From Nautiliales bacterium (GTDB lineage Bacteria; Campylobacterota; Campylobacteria; Campylobacterales; JAADDX01): 55,321 nucleotides of DNA. The notes beneath the pieces were generated by a model that was not told the origin of the DNA, made no database searches, and saw nothing but the letters and a program-made list of their open reading frames with translations. Below are positions 1 to 8,823 of this stretch, piece after piece (position 1 is the first letter of the stretch; every line of letters starts with the position of its first letter). The DNA lies in assembly GCA_030826765.1 (NCBI GenBank), contig JAUUDM010000004.1, forward strand, positions 1 through 55,321, read 5' to 3'. The translations under genes and the position numbers were made by a program.

Positions 1-285
1 GCAGTTGGAGTTGTTTGTGCTTCAAAAAATTATCCATATTCAAGTAGTGAACCGGCAGTTATTACAATTGATGAAGAAAAATTATCTAAATTAAATGGAC
101 ATATTTCTTATGCTGGAGTTGCTAACAAAGATGAAAAATTATGGGCAACTGGTGGAAGAGTTTTAGTATGTGTTGGAATGGGTAAAAATGTAAAAGAAGC
201 AAGAGATGAAGCATATAAAATAGTTGAATGTGTTCATTTTGATGGTATGAAATATAGAAAAGATATAGCATATCAGGCTATTTAA
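1..285 (+). CDS. purD: Phosphoribosylamine-glycine ligase (GAR synthetase), C-terminal end only
   Basis: Partial gene; the 5' part lies outside the window. The 94 visible residues in frame 1 are the C-terminal domain of the ATP-grasp enzyme that joins glycine to phosphoribosylamine in purine synthesis. Family marks are the GGRVLVCVGMGK stretch and the HFDGMKYRKDIAYQAI ending, both typical of the PurD C-terminus. The stop TAA overlaps the next start by one base (TAATG), so the RDD gene is probably translationally coupled. purL and purH occur about 30 kb further on in a separate operon, so purine genes are scattered here. Confidence 0.93.
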   Translation, partial: AVGVVCASKNYPYSSSEPAVITIDEEKLSKLNGHISYAGVANKDEKLWATGGRVLVCVGMGKNVKEARDEAYKIVECVHFDGMKYRKDIAYQAI

Positions 286-731
286 TGAATTTAGAAAAAA
301 AGTTAGAGATGGAGGGATTTACTCCTTCTAGTTTTTCTAAAAGAGTGTATGCATATTCAATTGATGAACTGTTAGTATCCCTTATTATATTTGTTGCATT
401 TTATGATAAATTTATAAGTGTTGCAGATAATATGATTGCTCTTTTAGAAGTTACAAATTCTATGATTATCTATTTTATTATTTTAAAAACAACTTATCAT
501 ACTATTTTTATTCATCTTTATGGAAAAACTATTGGTAAAATGGTAGCAAGAATAAGAACAGTTGATATTTATCTTTTGGATAATCCTTCTTGGTGGCAAT
601 CTTTTATTAGAGCAATTATTAGAAACTTCGATGAAATGTTTTTTTATTTAGGAATGTTGTATGCTTTAACGAATCCTTTTACTCAAACTATTCACGATAA
701 ATTTTCAAAAGTAGTAGTAATTAATGATTAA
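285..731 (+). CDS. RDD-family small membrane protein
   Basis: 148 residues. The N-terminus has SFSKRVYAYSIDELL, which fits the Arg-Asp-Asp pattern that names the RDD family, followed by two or three hydrophobic segments (about residues 25-45, 57-75 and 113-130) and a conserved-type YGKTIGKMVARIRTVD loop between them. RDD proteins are inner-membrane proteins of mostly unknown function; some have been linked to ion exchange. The gene sits between purD (1-bp overlap) and lptD (8-bp overlap), so it is co-transcribed with an outer-membrane biogenesis gene, but that does not fix its role. Confidence 0.8.
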   Translation: MNLEKKLEMEGFTPSSFSKRVYAYSIDELLVSLIIFVAFYDKFISVADNMIALLEVTNSMIIYFIILKTTYHTIFIHLYGKTIGKMVARIRTVDIYLLDNPSWWQSFIRAIIRNFDEMFFYLGMLYALTNPFTQTIHDKFSKVVVIND

Positions 732-2742
732 ATTCATATTAATATTTTGTATAGTACTATTTACATTTGCAGAAAATATAAAAGTATTTGGAGTTAAAGC
801 TATTTCAAAAAATAATATAGTAATAGTTACAAATGGGACTTTTATAAAAAATGATATTGTATTAAGCGGTAATAAAATTATTTATAATAAAATTCAAAAC
901 TCTATAATAGCTGAGGGAAATGTATATGTTAATTATAAAAAAAATAGTGTAATTACTGGAGATAGAGCTTATATTGATTTGAATACAAAAAATATAAAAG
1001 TAATACCTTTTTTTATGCTTAATTTTGATGATTTAACCTGGATGAGTGGTAAAAAAATGACTCAAAAAAGTGAAATTTATAATGTAGATAATATGATTAC
1101 TTCTACTTGTAATCCAAGTTCTCCAGATTGGAAAATAATTTCAAGTAGTTCTGTATATAATAAAAAAACTAAATGGGTTGATTTGTATAATCCAACTTTA
1201 TATGTAAAAAATATTCCTATTTTATATCTTCCTTATTTAGGTTTTTCTACAGATAAAACGAGAAGAAGTGGATTTTTAAGGCCTACAATTGGATTTTTAG
1301 GTAGTGAAGGATTTTTATTCACTCAGCCATATTACCAAATATTTGGAGATGCAGCGGATTTAGAAATTGATCCGACAATTAGAACTAAAAGAGGAAAAGG
1401 TATCTATTCTACTTTTAGATTTGTTCATTCTTCTACTTCTAATGCTGAATTTAAAATTGGTAAATTTAGTGATAAAGAACAATATCAAAAGCAATATAAT
1501 TTAGAAAAGAAAAATCATAATGGTTGGAGCTTTTTATATACTAATAAAGATTTAATTTATAATGATAAATTTTATATGGACATAAAAAATTCTAGTGATA
1601 CAGACTATTTTTATTTAGATCCTGCCAATAAATTTAATACAGGTTATTTAACGGATAAAATAGTGACATCTACTATAAATTATTATTCTATTTATAAAGA
1701 TAACTATTTTGGATTATATGGAAAATATTTTAAAGATACAACAAAAGATGATAATAGTGATACTATGCAACTGTTACCACAACTTCAGTATCATAAATTT
1801 AGTACAAATCCATTTGATAAATTTTTGTATAGTATAGATTTTAATTCATATAATTATACTAGAAAAACTGGATATAAAGCAGTTAAAAAAACACTGTTTG
1901 TTCCACTTGGTTATCAAGTTAATATGTTTGATAATTATCTTAAATTTAATATTAAAGAGGACTTTAATTATGCACAAGTTGATGAAAGAGGTGATAATAG
2001 AGATATAGTTGCTAAACATTATACAAATGACACACATCTAAAGCTATATTCTTTATTATCTAAAAAGTATAATAGTTTTTCTCACAGTATTATTCCGTCA
2101 ATTTCTTATTCTTTTAATAATAGATACTATAAAAATGAAAATGATAGTAATTATTTAGGAGATTATAAAGTTAAAAAAAATATAAAACTATCACTTGAAC
2201 AATATCTTTTAAGTAAAAATTTAACTATTTATCATTCTTTCTCTCAAGTCTATTATATTGATAATAATACAACAAATAAATTATCTGATTTATATAATAT
2301 TTTGAATATAAATTATAAAAATTTTTATGTTAATGATAAAACTACTTATTCTTATGATATACATCAAATAAAATATACTTCTTTTACATTAGGATATGAT
2401 AATAAAAAATATAAATTAGAAGGAAAATATTCTTATAATCATAAACAAACTGAATCTTATGATATAAATGGATATTATAAATTTGATAAAGTACATAAAT
2501 TATTTGCAGATTATAATTATGATTTAAGACTTAAAATACAAAAATATTGGCTTTTAGGTATTAGTATGAGCAAGCAGTGTTGGAATTATAGTATTAGCTT
2601 AAAACGAGAAATTACTCCAGTATTAACTACTGATGGAGTTTCCGGTATAATTAGAAAAACAATTTATTTTGAAGTGGAATTTATTCCATTAGGTGGAATT
2701 AAACAACAATATCAATTAAAGACTAAAAAGGCTGATGAATGA
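724..2742 (+). CDS. lptD: LPS-assembly protein LptD (outer-membrane LPS translocon)
   Basis: 672 residues. LptD is the beta-barrel that inserts lipopolysaccharide into the outer leaflet of the outer membrane, fed by the periplasmic Lpt bridge. Residues 1-16 are a signal peptide. About 25-110 form an OstA/LptA-like beta-jellyroll (GNKIIYNKIQNSIIAEGNV). The rest is an aromatic-rich, alternating barrel with the family motif around YLPYLGFSTDKTRRSGFL. Apart from Cys9 in the signal peptide, the only cysteines are Cys129 in the N-domain side and Cys619 near the barrel end. This suggests a single interdomain disulfide in place of the two of E. coli. It overlaps the RDD gene by 8 bp and the MCE gene by 4 bp. 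It is shorter than E. coli LptD (784), as usual in this phylum. Confidence 0.93.
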   Translation: MIKFILIFCIVLFTFAENIKVFGVKAISKNNIVIVTNGTFIKNDIVLSGNKIIYNKIQNSIIAEGNVYVNYKKNSVITGDRAYIDLNTKNIKVIPFFMLNFDDLTWMSGKKMTQKSEIYNVDNMITSTCNPSSPDWKIISSSSVYNKKTKWVDLYNPTLYVKNIPILYLPYLGFSTDKTRRSGFLRPTIGFLGSEGFLFTQPYYQIFGDAADLEIDPTIRTKRGKGIYSTFRFVHSSTSNAEFKIGKFSDKEQYQKQYNLEKKNHNGWSFLYTNKDLIYNDKFYMDIKNSSDTDYFYLDPANKFNTGYLTDKIVTSTINYYSIYKDNYFGLYGKYFKDTTKDDNSDTMQLLPQLQYHKFSTNPFDKFLYSIDFNSYNYTRKTGYKAVKKTLFVPLGYQVNMFDNYLKFNIKEDFNYAQVDERGDNRDIVAKHYTNDTHLKLYSLLSKKYNSFSHSIIPSISYSFNNRYYKNENDSNYLGDYKVKKNIKLSLEQYLLSKNLTIYHSFSQVYYIDNNTTNKLSDLYNILNINYKNFYVNDKTTYSYDIHQIKYTSFTLGYDNKKYKLEGKYSYNHKQTESYDINGYYKFDKVHKLFADYNYDLRLKIQKYWLLGISMSKQCWNYSISLKREITPVLTTDGVSGIIRKTIYFEVEFIPLGGIKQQYQLKTKKADE

Positions 2743-4199
2743 GAACAGAAACTAAAATAGGATTATTTGTTTTTTTAGGTTTCTTATCACTTTTTATTTT
2801 AAGTATGCAAGTTAATAGTTTTTCAAACTTTGCTAAAAAAGGATATACGGTTTATGCTTATATAAATGATGCTACAGGGCTAGAAAAAAATGCAAAAATT
2901 AAATTAAGAGGTGTTGATATTGGATATTTAGAAGATAAAACACTTCATAACGATGAAGTTAAATTAAAACTTTTTATAAATAAAGGTGTTAAAATTCCAA
3001 AAAACTCTATAATTAGTTTATCTCAAGATTCAATGCTTGGTGGAAAATATATTGAAATAATTCCATCTAATTCAAATGAATTTTTAACAGCTGGAGAAAG
3101 TATAAAAAAATATAAAAAAATAGCCTCTTTTGATGAAGCTGTTGATTCAATTAATGCAGCAGCTGAAGAATTTAAACTATTAGTAAGAAAATTAAATAAT
3201 GGCTTAGATAAAAATACAATTAATAATTTTCAACAAACATTGGCTAATTTAAAAATTGGAACGGAGTATTTTAAAGGGATATTAGCTGAAAATAGAAGTG
3301 ATTTAAAAGATACTATCAGTGGGGTTAAACAAATTATGGTTACTATTAATGAAAGACTTCCTAAAATTATGAAACAAATTGATGATTTAAATGCTGAATT
3401 TAAAACAACAGGTAAAACTATAAATTCTAAATTACCAAAAATTATGGCTCAATTAGATGATTTAACATTAGAGTTTAAACAGACTGGAATTACTATAAAT
3501 AAAAAGTTACCAATTCTTATAGATAAATTTGCTTCTTTAGAAGATAATGCGACTGATATTTTAGTAGAAAATAAAAAATCTTTACATAACGCAGTAGCAT
3601 CTGCTGATACATTTTTTACAAGTGGAGGTAGTGCATTTGATAAATTAGATGATTATTTTTCATCTTTAAGTAAAAGTGAACTTGATGTAGATATTGCAAC
3701 TTATCAGATGACAAAAGATAGCTATGCCGAGACGAGAGCATTAGTAGCATATCGACCAAAACCGGATAAGTATTATATTTTAGGAGCAACATCTACAAAA
3801 GATTATACAAAAAAAGAGTATATAAATCAAGATAAACATATAAAAGCAAAAACTTTTATAACGGCTGAGCTTGGAAAAAGATATAATAATACTCTTTTAA
3901 GAGGAGGTATTATTGATTCAACTGGAGGTGTTGGTATAGATTATTTTATGTTTAATGATAAATTAAAGTTAAGTGCTGAAGCTTATGATTTCAATGCTGT
4001 TAATGATATTAGAGGCGATAATGCACATGCAAGAGTTGAAGCAAGATATCAAATGTTTAATCATATAAATTTATATGTTGGATATGATAATTTTTTAAAT
4101 AAAGAATCAGCCAATTTATTTGTAGGTTTAGGAATAGTATTTAGTGATAATGATTTAAAAACTATTCTTTCAAGTGGAGGAAGTAGTTTACTTAAATGA
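2739..4199 (+). CDS. MCE-domain (MlaD-like) lipid transport protein with a long helical region and a beta-rich C-terminal domain
   Basis: 486 residues. An N-terminal membrane anchor (about 7-25) is followed by one MCE domain (about 38-115, with GLEKNAKIKLRGVDIGYLE and SMLGGKYIEIIPS). MCE proteins form hexameric rings that carry phospholipids between inner and outer membranes. Next comes a helical, coiled-coil-like region with three near-identical 25-residue units from residue 203. From about residue 330 a beta-rich segment begins, with alternating hydrophobic/polar strands, Gly/Asn/Asp turns and RYQMFNHINLYVGYDN, which looks like outer-membrane strands. The gene overlaps lptD by 4 bp and the J-domain gene by 4 bp. 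The MlaD call is firm; the nature of the C-terminal domain is my inference. Confidence 0.87.
   Translation: MRTETKIGLFVFLGFLSLFILSMQVNSFSNFAKKGYTVYAYINDATGLEKNAKIKLRGVDIGYLEDKTLHNDEVKLKLFINKGVKIPKNSIISLSQDSMLGGKYIEIIPSNSNEFLTAGESIKKYKKIASFDEAVDSINAAAEEFKLLVRKLNNGLDKNTINNFQQTLANLKIGTEYFKGILAENRSDLKDTISGVKQIMVTINERLPKIMKQIDDLNAEFKTTGKTINSKLPKIMAQLDDLTLEFKQTGITINKKLPILIDKFASLEDNATDILVENKKSLHNAVASADTFFTSGGSAFDKLDDYFSSLSKSELDVDIATYQMTKDSYAETRALVAYRPKPDKYYILGATSTKDYTKKEYINQDKHIKAKTFITAELGKRYNNTLLRGGIIDSTGGVGIDYFMFNDKLKLSAEAYDFNAVNDIRGDNAHARVEARYQMFNHINLYVGYDNFLNKESANLFVGLGIVFSDNDLKTILSSGGSSLLK
3345..3569 (+). repeat. Three tandem 75-bp coding repeats inside the MCE gene
   Basis: Residues 203-227, 228-252 and 253 to about 275 align as 25-residue units. 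Each begins INxKLP or INERLP and continues with a KIMxQxDDLxxEFKxTG pattern; the third unit diverges after INKKLP. The unit length fits a heptad-like helical stalk extended by duplication, which would change the length of the periplasmic tube. Confidence 0.85.
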
Positions 4200-4456
4200 T
4201 AAAAGAGATTAAAGAAGCTTTAAGTTTTATGGATATTCCACCGCTTAGTAGTATTAAAGATATTAAAAGACAATATAAAAAATTAGCAAAAAAATATCAT
4301 CCAGATATTTTAGGTGATGCTAAAATGATGGAAAAATTAAATGAAAGTTATAAAATTTTAATGGAATATTGTGAAAATTATAAATTTACATTTGATGAGT
4401 ATGAAATTAAAAAGCAGTATCCTAAACTGTTTTATAAAAATAAGTTTAGATTTTAG
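4196..4456 (+). CDS. Small stand-alone J-domain protein
   Basis: 86 residues, almost entirely a J-domain: a helix II/III arrangement around YHPD (His35-Pro36-Asp37), preceded by the basic helix DIKRQYKKLAKK and followed by MEKLNESYKIL. J-domains stimulate the ATPase of DnaK-type Hsp70 through HPD. There is no Gly/Phe region, zinc finger or substrate-binding domain, so it is not DnaJ itself; a proper CbpA-type protein is encoded at 10329. It overlaps the MCE gene by 4 bp and ends 8 bp before the phosphoribosyltransferase gene. The coupling to envelope genes suggests recruitment of DnaK to a specific task, but nothing in the sequence names it. Confidence 0.82.
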   Translation: MIKEIKEALSFMDIPPLSSIKDIKRQYKKLAKKYHPDILGDAKMMEKLNESYKILMEYCENYKFTFDEYEIKKQYPKLFYKNKFRF

Positions 4457-4464
4457 GAATAAAT

Positions 4465-5079
4465 ATGATAAAATTCAAAAATAAAGAAGAAGCATTAGAC
4501 AGGCTTTATGCTATTTTGGATATAGAAAAGATTGATGATGAAACTATTATTTTAGCTATTAGTGAAAAAGGTGTTTATTATGCAAAGGAAATTGCTAAAA
4601 AATTAGGATTTATTGAAGCTGATTATCTTTTTTCTGAACCTATAGTTTCACCAATAAATAAAGAGTGTATATTAGGCTATGTGAGTGAAACAAAAGATGT
4701 TGTTTTGATTGATGAATTAATTGATGCTTTTGATATATCACAAGATTTTGTATATTCAGAAGCTGGAAGACTTTATAATGAAAAAATAATTCCTTATATT
4801 TATGAATATAGGTTTGGGGATTCTTTAGTTGATTTAAAAGATATGAAAGTTATACTTATAGATGAAGGAGCAAATACAGGACTTACACTTGAAGTTTGTA
4901 TAAAAAGTTGTATAAATGCAGGAGCTAAAGAAGTTGATGTGGCTATGCCAATTGTACCTCTTAGTTTGGCAAAAGAAGTTAAAAAACTTAGTGACTACTG
5001 CTATTTTGTTTATGAAATAGAAAATTATGTAGAAACTGATTTTTATTTTGAAGATAGAAAGGATAAATATGAGTTATAA
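4465..5079 (+). CDS. Phosphoribosyltransferase-fold protein (type I)
   Basis: 204 residues. The PRPP-loop motif is visible at about 127-141 as VILIDEGANTGLT, equivalent to the hydrophobic-x-DD-x-x-x-TG-T signature. A second acidic segment (VVLIDELIDAFDIS) lies earlier. Upstream, AISEKGVYYAKEIAKKLG resembles the loop that positions pyrophosphate in this fold. The substrate base cannot be read from the sequence; the usual alternatives are a purine salvage enzyme or a regulatory PRPP-binding protein. The last 11 bp overlap the start of pnp, so the two are probably translated in a coupled way, which hints at a nucleotide-turnover link. Confidence 0.78.
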   Translation: MIKFKNKEEALDRLYAILDIEKIDDETIILAISEKGVYYAKEIAKKLGFIEADYLFSEPIVSPINKECILGYVSETKDVVLIDELIDAFDISQDFVYSEAGRLYNEKIIPYIYEYRFGDSLVDLKDMKVILIDEGANTGLTLEVCIKSCINAGAKEVDVAMPIVPLSLAKEVKKLSDYCYFVYEIENYVETDFYFEDRKDKYEL

Positions 5080-7252
5080 AAAAATAGATTTATTAGTAAA
5101 TGGTAAAGAACAAATTGTAGAATTGAATAAAGTTGCAAAACAAGCAAATAGTGCAGTTTTATTTAGAGAAGGTGATACAGTAATATTATCAACATTAGTT
5201 TATGATAAAGATGAGCTAATTGAAGAAGATTTTACTCCACTTGTAGTTCAATATATAGAAAAAGCTTATGCTATGGGTAAAATTCCAGCGGGGTTTGTAA
5301 AAAGAGAAGCAAAACCAGGGGATTTTGAAACACTTACATCAAGAATTATTGATAGAAGTATTAGACCACTTTTTCCAAAAGGTTATGCGTATAATACAGT
5401 TATTGATACAATTGTTCTAAGTGCAAATGAAGAATCAGATTTACAAACTGCTGCTATGAATGCGACTAGTTTATGTCTTTATTTAAGTGATTTACCAATA
5501 GATAAAGTTGTATATGGTGTTAGACTTACAAAAATTGATGGTGAAATAGTAGTTAATCCAACTTTAAGTCAGTTAGAAAGTGGTGACTTTGATATGTATG
5601 TAAGTGGAACACAAGATGAACTACTTATGATAGAGTTTAAAGCACAAGGACAAGAAGAAGTTCAAATTATTGAAGTTCCAGAAGTTGATATTACAGAGCC
5701 GATGATGGCAGAAGAGCCTGTAACTATTTATCATACAAACGAACTTAGTGAAGATGAGTTTATTGAATGTTTATTAAAAGCTCAAGCAGCTATAAAATCG
5801 GCTACTAGTGTTTATAAAGAAGCATTTGAACCACTAAAAAAAGAGCCTATTACAATAGAGCTTAGAGATGTAAAAGAAGATAAAGAACTTGAAAATTATA
5901 TAAGAGATCACTATTTTGAAGAAATAAAAGAAGCAATTTCACATTTAGCTAAGAGTGAAAGAGCAAGTATTTTAAATAATGTTGCTAAAAAAATTGCAAA
6001 TGAATTAGATAAAGATTTTGATTTTGTTTATAATGCTGTAAGTAGTATTAAAAAAGATATTGTAAGGACTTCTATTCTTGATAAAGGTGTTAGAGCAGAT
6101 GGAAGAGGATTAACTGATATTAGAAATATTACAATTGAAACAAATTTATTACCATCAGCTCATGGAAGTTGTCTGTTTACAAGAGGACAAACACAAGCTT
6201 TAGCAGTTGCTACTTTAGGTGGAGAGATGGATGCACAAATGTATTCAAATCTTACAGATAAAGCTGATAAATTAGAAAAATTCATACTTCATTATAATTT
6301 CCCTCCATTTAGTGTAGGTGAAGCTGATAGAATAGGACCGCCAGCAAGAAGAGAGTTAGGACATGGAAATTTAGCAAAAAGAGCAATTGAATGTTTGATT
6401 GATCCTGAATTTGAAGATACAGTTAGAGTTGTAAGTGAGATTTTAGAAAGTAATGGAAGTAGTTCAATGGCAACTGTATGTGGTGCAAGTTTAGCACTTA
6501 CTGCTGCAAGAGTTCCACTTAAAAAATTAGCTGCAGGTGTAGCTATGGGACTTATTACAGAAAATGAAAGATATGCAATTTTAACTGATATTATGGGGCT
6601 TGAAGATCACGATGGAGATATGGATTTCAAAGTAACTGGAACTTATGATGGAATTACTGCACTTCAAATGGATATTAAACTTGGTGGAGTTAAAATTAAT
6701 GTTTTAAAAGAAGCGCTGTATCAAGCAAAAGAAGCAAGATATTATATATTAGAACTTATGGAAAAAGCGAAAGAAGAGATAGTTTATAATGATAAAGTAT
6801 TACCACATACTATTAATTTTAAAGTTGTTCCAGATAAAATAGTAGATATTATTGGTCAAGGTGGTAAAGTTATTAAAGATATTATTGCTAAATTTGGAGT
6901 AAGTATTGACCTTGATAGAAAAACAGGAAATGTAAAAGTTACTGGAAGTAATAAAGAAGTAGTTGAAAATGCTAAAAATTATATTATTTCAATAGTAGAT
7001 GTTCCTGAAAAAGAAGTTCCAAAAGTAGAAGTGGGAAGTATTGTAAAAGGAAAAGTAAAAAGAGTGGCTAATTTTGGTGCTTTTGTAGAGATTGCTGATG
7101 GAGTTGAAGGATTACTTCATATTTCAAAACTTAGTGATACAAGAGTTAATAGAGTTGAGGATATTGTAAATGTAGGTGATGAGGTAGAAGTGAAAATTTT
7201 AGCTCAAAAAGGATTTAAAATAGAACTTGCTCTTGTGAAGGTAATTAAATGA
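5069..7252 (+). CDS. pnp: Polyribonucleotide nucleotidyltransferase (PNPase)
   Basis: 727 residues from the ATG at 5069. An in-frame ATG at 5048 would add seven residues, but AAGGA at 5058-5062 sits correctly for 5069 and the MSYKKIDL start fits the family. PNPase degrades RNA 3'-to-5' using phosphate. Domain order: first RNase PH domain (about 10-140, FTPLVVQYIEKAYAMGKIPAGF), helical domain, second RNase PH domain (about 335-560, RADGRGLTDIR and GHGNLAKRA), KH (about 583-645, IIGQGGKVIKDI) and S1 (about 650-722, KVKRVANFGAFVEIADGVEG). It overlaps the upstream gene by 11 bp and the aminotransferase gene by 4 bp. Confidence 0.97.
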   Translation: MSYKKIDLLVNGKEQIVELNKVAKQANSAVLFREGDTVILSTLVYDKDELIEEDFTPLVVQYIEKAYAMGKIPAGFVKREAKPGDFETLTSRIIDRSIRPLFPKGYAYNTVIDTIVLSANEESDLQTAAMNATSLCLYLSDLPIDKVVYGVRLTKIDGEIVVNPTLSQLESGDFDMYVSGTQDELLMIEFKAQGQEEVQIIEVPEVDITEPMMAEEPVTIYHTNELSEDEFIECLLKAQAAIKSATSVYKEAFEPLKKEPITIELRDVKEDKELENYIRDHYFEEIKEAISHLAKSERASILNNVAKKIANELDKDFDFVYNAVSSIKKDIVRTSILDKGVRADGRGLTDIRNITIETNLLPSAHGSCLFTRGQTQALAVATLGGEMDAQMYSNLTDKADKLEKFILHYNFPPFSVGEADRIGPPARRELGHGNLAKRAIECLIDPEFEDTVRVVSEILESNGSSSMATVCGASLALTAARVPLKKLAAGVAMGLITENERYAILTDIMGLEDHDGDMDFKVTGTYDGITALQMDIKLGGVKINVLKEALYQAKEARYYILELMEKAKEEIVYNDKVLPHTINFKVVPDKIVDIIGQGGKVIKDIIAKFGVSIDLDRKTGNVKVTGSNKEVVENAKNYIISIVDVPEKEVPKVEVGSIVKGKVKRVANFGAFVEIADGVEGLLHISKLSDTRVNRVEDIVNVGDEVEVKILAQKGFKIELALVKVIK

Positions 7253-8352
7253 CATTTGAAAAATATCCTTTTCAAAAATTAAATGAATTATTAAGTGATA
7301 TTACACCAAAAAAAGATAAACAATTTATCTTAACAATTGGTGAACCTCAATTTGATACACCTGAATTTATTCAAAAAGCTTTGTGTGAAAACTCTCAGTT
7401 TTTAAATAAATATCCTGCAACTGCAGGTATTCCTGAATTAAAAGAATCAATTAGGGGATTTGTAAAAAGAAGATTTAATGTTGAATTAAATGAAAATGAA
7501 CTTTTACCAGTAAATGGAACAAGAGAAGTGTTATTTAATTTCCCAGCATTTTTAGAAGCAAAAAGTATAGCTTTTCCAAATCCTTTTTATCAAATTTATG
7601 AAGGTGCTTCAATTGCAATTGGTTCAAAAATGAATAAAATGGCTCTTACAAAAGAGAATAAGTTTTTAAATCATCCATCTCAATTAATTGGTGATGAAGA
7701 TTTAGTGATTTTAAATTCTCCAAACAATCCATGTGCAAGTGTAATGGATATGGATTTGATGTGTGAATGGGTTGAAGCAGCACTTAGAAATGATTTTGTA
7801 ATTTTGAGTGATGAGTGTTATAGTGAACTTTATTTTGATGAAAAACCAGTTTCAATTTTAGAAGCAGCTAAAAAAGTTGATAATAGTGAATTTAAAAATA
7901 TTTTAGCAATTAATTCTATTTCAAAAAGAAGCTCAGCACCAAGTCTTAGAAGTGGATTTATTGCTGGAGACAGTGAGATTTTAAAAGAGTATCTTTTATA
8001 TAGAACTTATGTTGGTTGTGCATCACCTTTACCTCTTCAAAAAGCAGCAGCAGTTGCTTGGAGTGATGATAGTCATACTGAAGAGTTTAGAAAAGAGTAT
8101 AAAAAAAATTTTGAATTAGCGAAAGAAATTTTGGGTATTGAAATTCCAAAAGCTACTTTTTATATTTGGCTTGAAGTAGATGATGATATTGAATTTACTA
8201 AAAAGTTGTGGGAGGAAGAGGGTGTAAAAGTTATGCCTGGTAGTTTTATGAGTAGAGAAGAAGTTGGAAAAGGTTTTGTAAGAATTGCTCTTGTATATGA
8301 TGAAAAATCAACAAAAGAAGCACTTCTTAGAATAAAAAATTTTAAAGGATAA
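7249..8352 (+). CDS. PLP-dependent class I/II aminotransferase, probably N-succinyldiaminopimelate aminotransferase-like
   Basis: 367 residues of fold-type I aminotransferase. Visible marks: GEPQFDTPEFIQ near the N-terminus, VNGTREVLF in the PLP phosphate-binding region, NSPNNPCAS, SDECYSELYF (Asp and Tyr contacting PLP) and the Schiff-base Lys226 in SISKRSSAPSLRSGF with the partner Arg. Proteins of this subgroup in Campylobacterota are often assigned to succinyl-DAP transamination in lysine/peptidoglycan synthesis. That fits the nearby murC and the dapA elsewhere in the window, but an aspartate or other amino acid aminotransferase is not excluded. ATGA overlap with pnp; 3-bp gap to the next gene. 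Confidence 0.82.
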   Translation: MTFEKYPFQKLNELLSDITPKKDKQFILTIGEPQFDTPEFIQKALCENSQFLNKYPATAGIPELKESIRGFVKRRFNVELNENELLPVNGTREVLFNFPAFLEAKSIAFPNPFYQIYEGASIAIGSKMNKMALTKENKFLNHPSQLIGDEDLVILNSPNNPCASVMDMDLMCEWVEAALRNDFVILSDECYSELYFDEKPVSILEAAKKVDNSEFKNILAINSISKRSSAPSLRSGFIAGDSEILKEYLLYRTYVGCASPLPLQKAAAVAWSDDSHTEEFRKEYKKNFELAKEILGIEIPKATFYIWLEVDDDIEFTKKLWEEEGVKVMPGSFMSREEVGKGFVRIALVYDEKSTKEALLRIKNFKG

Positions 8353-8355
8353 AAG

Positions 8356-8820
8356 ATGTTTTTAGAAAAAGAGTATAAAGAATTTGATCACTTAATGAAT
8401 AGTGATGGTGATGAAAATAGAATAAATGACCTATTTGGTGAAATATTAGAAAAAGCTATCGTAGTTTTAAATGAAAGAAGTGAAAATAAAGAGTTTTTAG
8501 AATATCCAAAAGATATGTATGTAATTAGAGCTTTATTTGAATATTTTCTTGAATTATGGAGCGAAGGTGAATTTAAGGAAGCTAAAGATTTAGGATATGA
8601 TTTAGTTTATATGGTAAATGATGAAAATTTAAAAGAAGCATTTAGTATGTTTGTTTTAGGTGTACTTGAAAAAATGCCAATTGAGAAATTTTTGGATACT
8701 TATGTAAATCCTGAAAATGAAGATGATGAATATGAAATGTTTTTTATGAATTTTAATGATGAGGTTGATGAACTTGTAATTAAACATAGAGAGACTTTTG
8801 CAAAAGAATTTAGTGAGTAA
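8356..8820 (+). CDS. Conserved-type acidic protein of unknown function
   Basis: 154 residues, strongly acidic (runs such as NPENEDDEYEMFF) and predicted mostly helical and soluble, with no signal peptide, membrane segment or recognisable motif. I do not recognise the family. It sits 3 bp after the aminotransferase and 3 bp before murC, so it is in the same transcription unit and has a normal coding character (AT-rich third positions, no stops, good spacing). Its position next to peptidoglycan-precursor genes is the only functional hint. Confidence 0.7.
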   Translation: MFLEKEYKEFDHLMNSDGDENRINDLFGEILEKAIVVLNERSENKEFLEYPKDMYVIRALFEYFLELWSEGEFKEAKDLGYDLVYMVNDENLKEAFSMFVLGVLEKMPIEKFLDTYVNPENEDDEYEMFFMNFNDEVDELVIKHRETFAKEFSE

Positions 8821-8823
8821 AAA

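Noticed and set aside
5048..5068. Upstream ATG for pnp adding seven residues
   Set aside because: The ATG at 5069 has a well-spaced AAGGA and the family-typical start; the extension lies inside the upstream gene.
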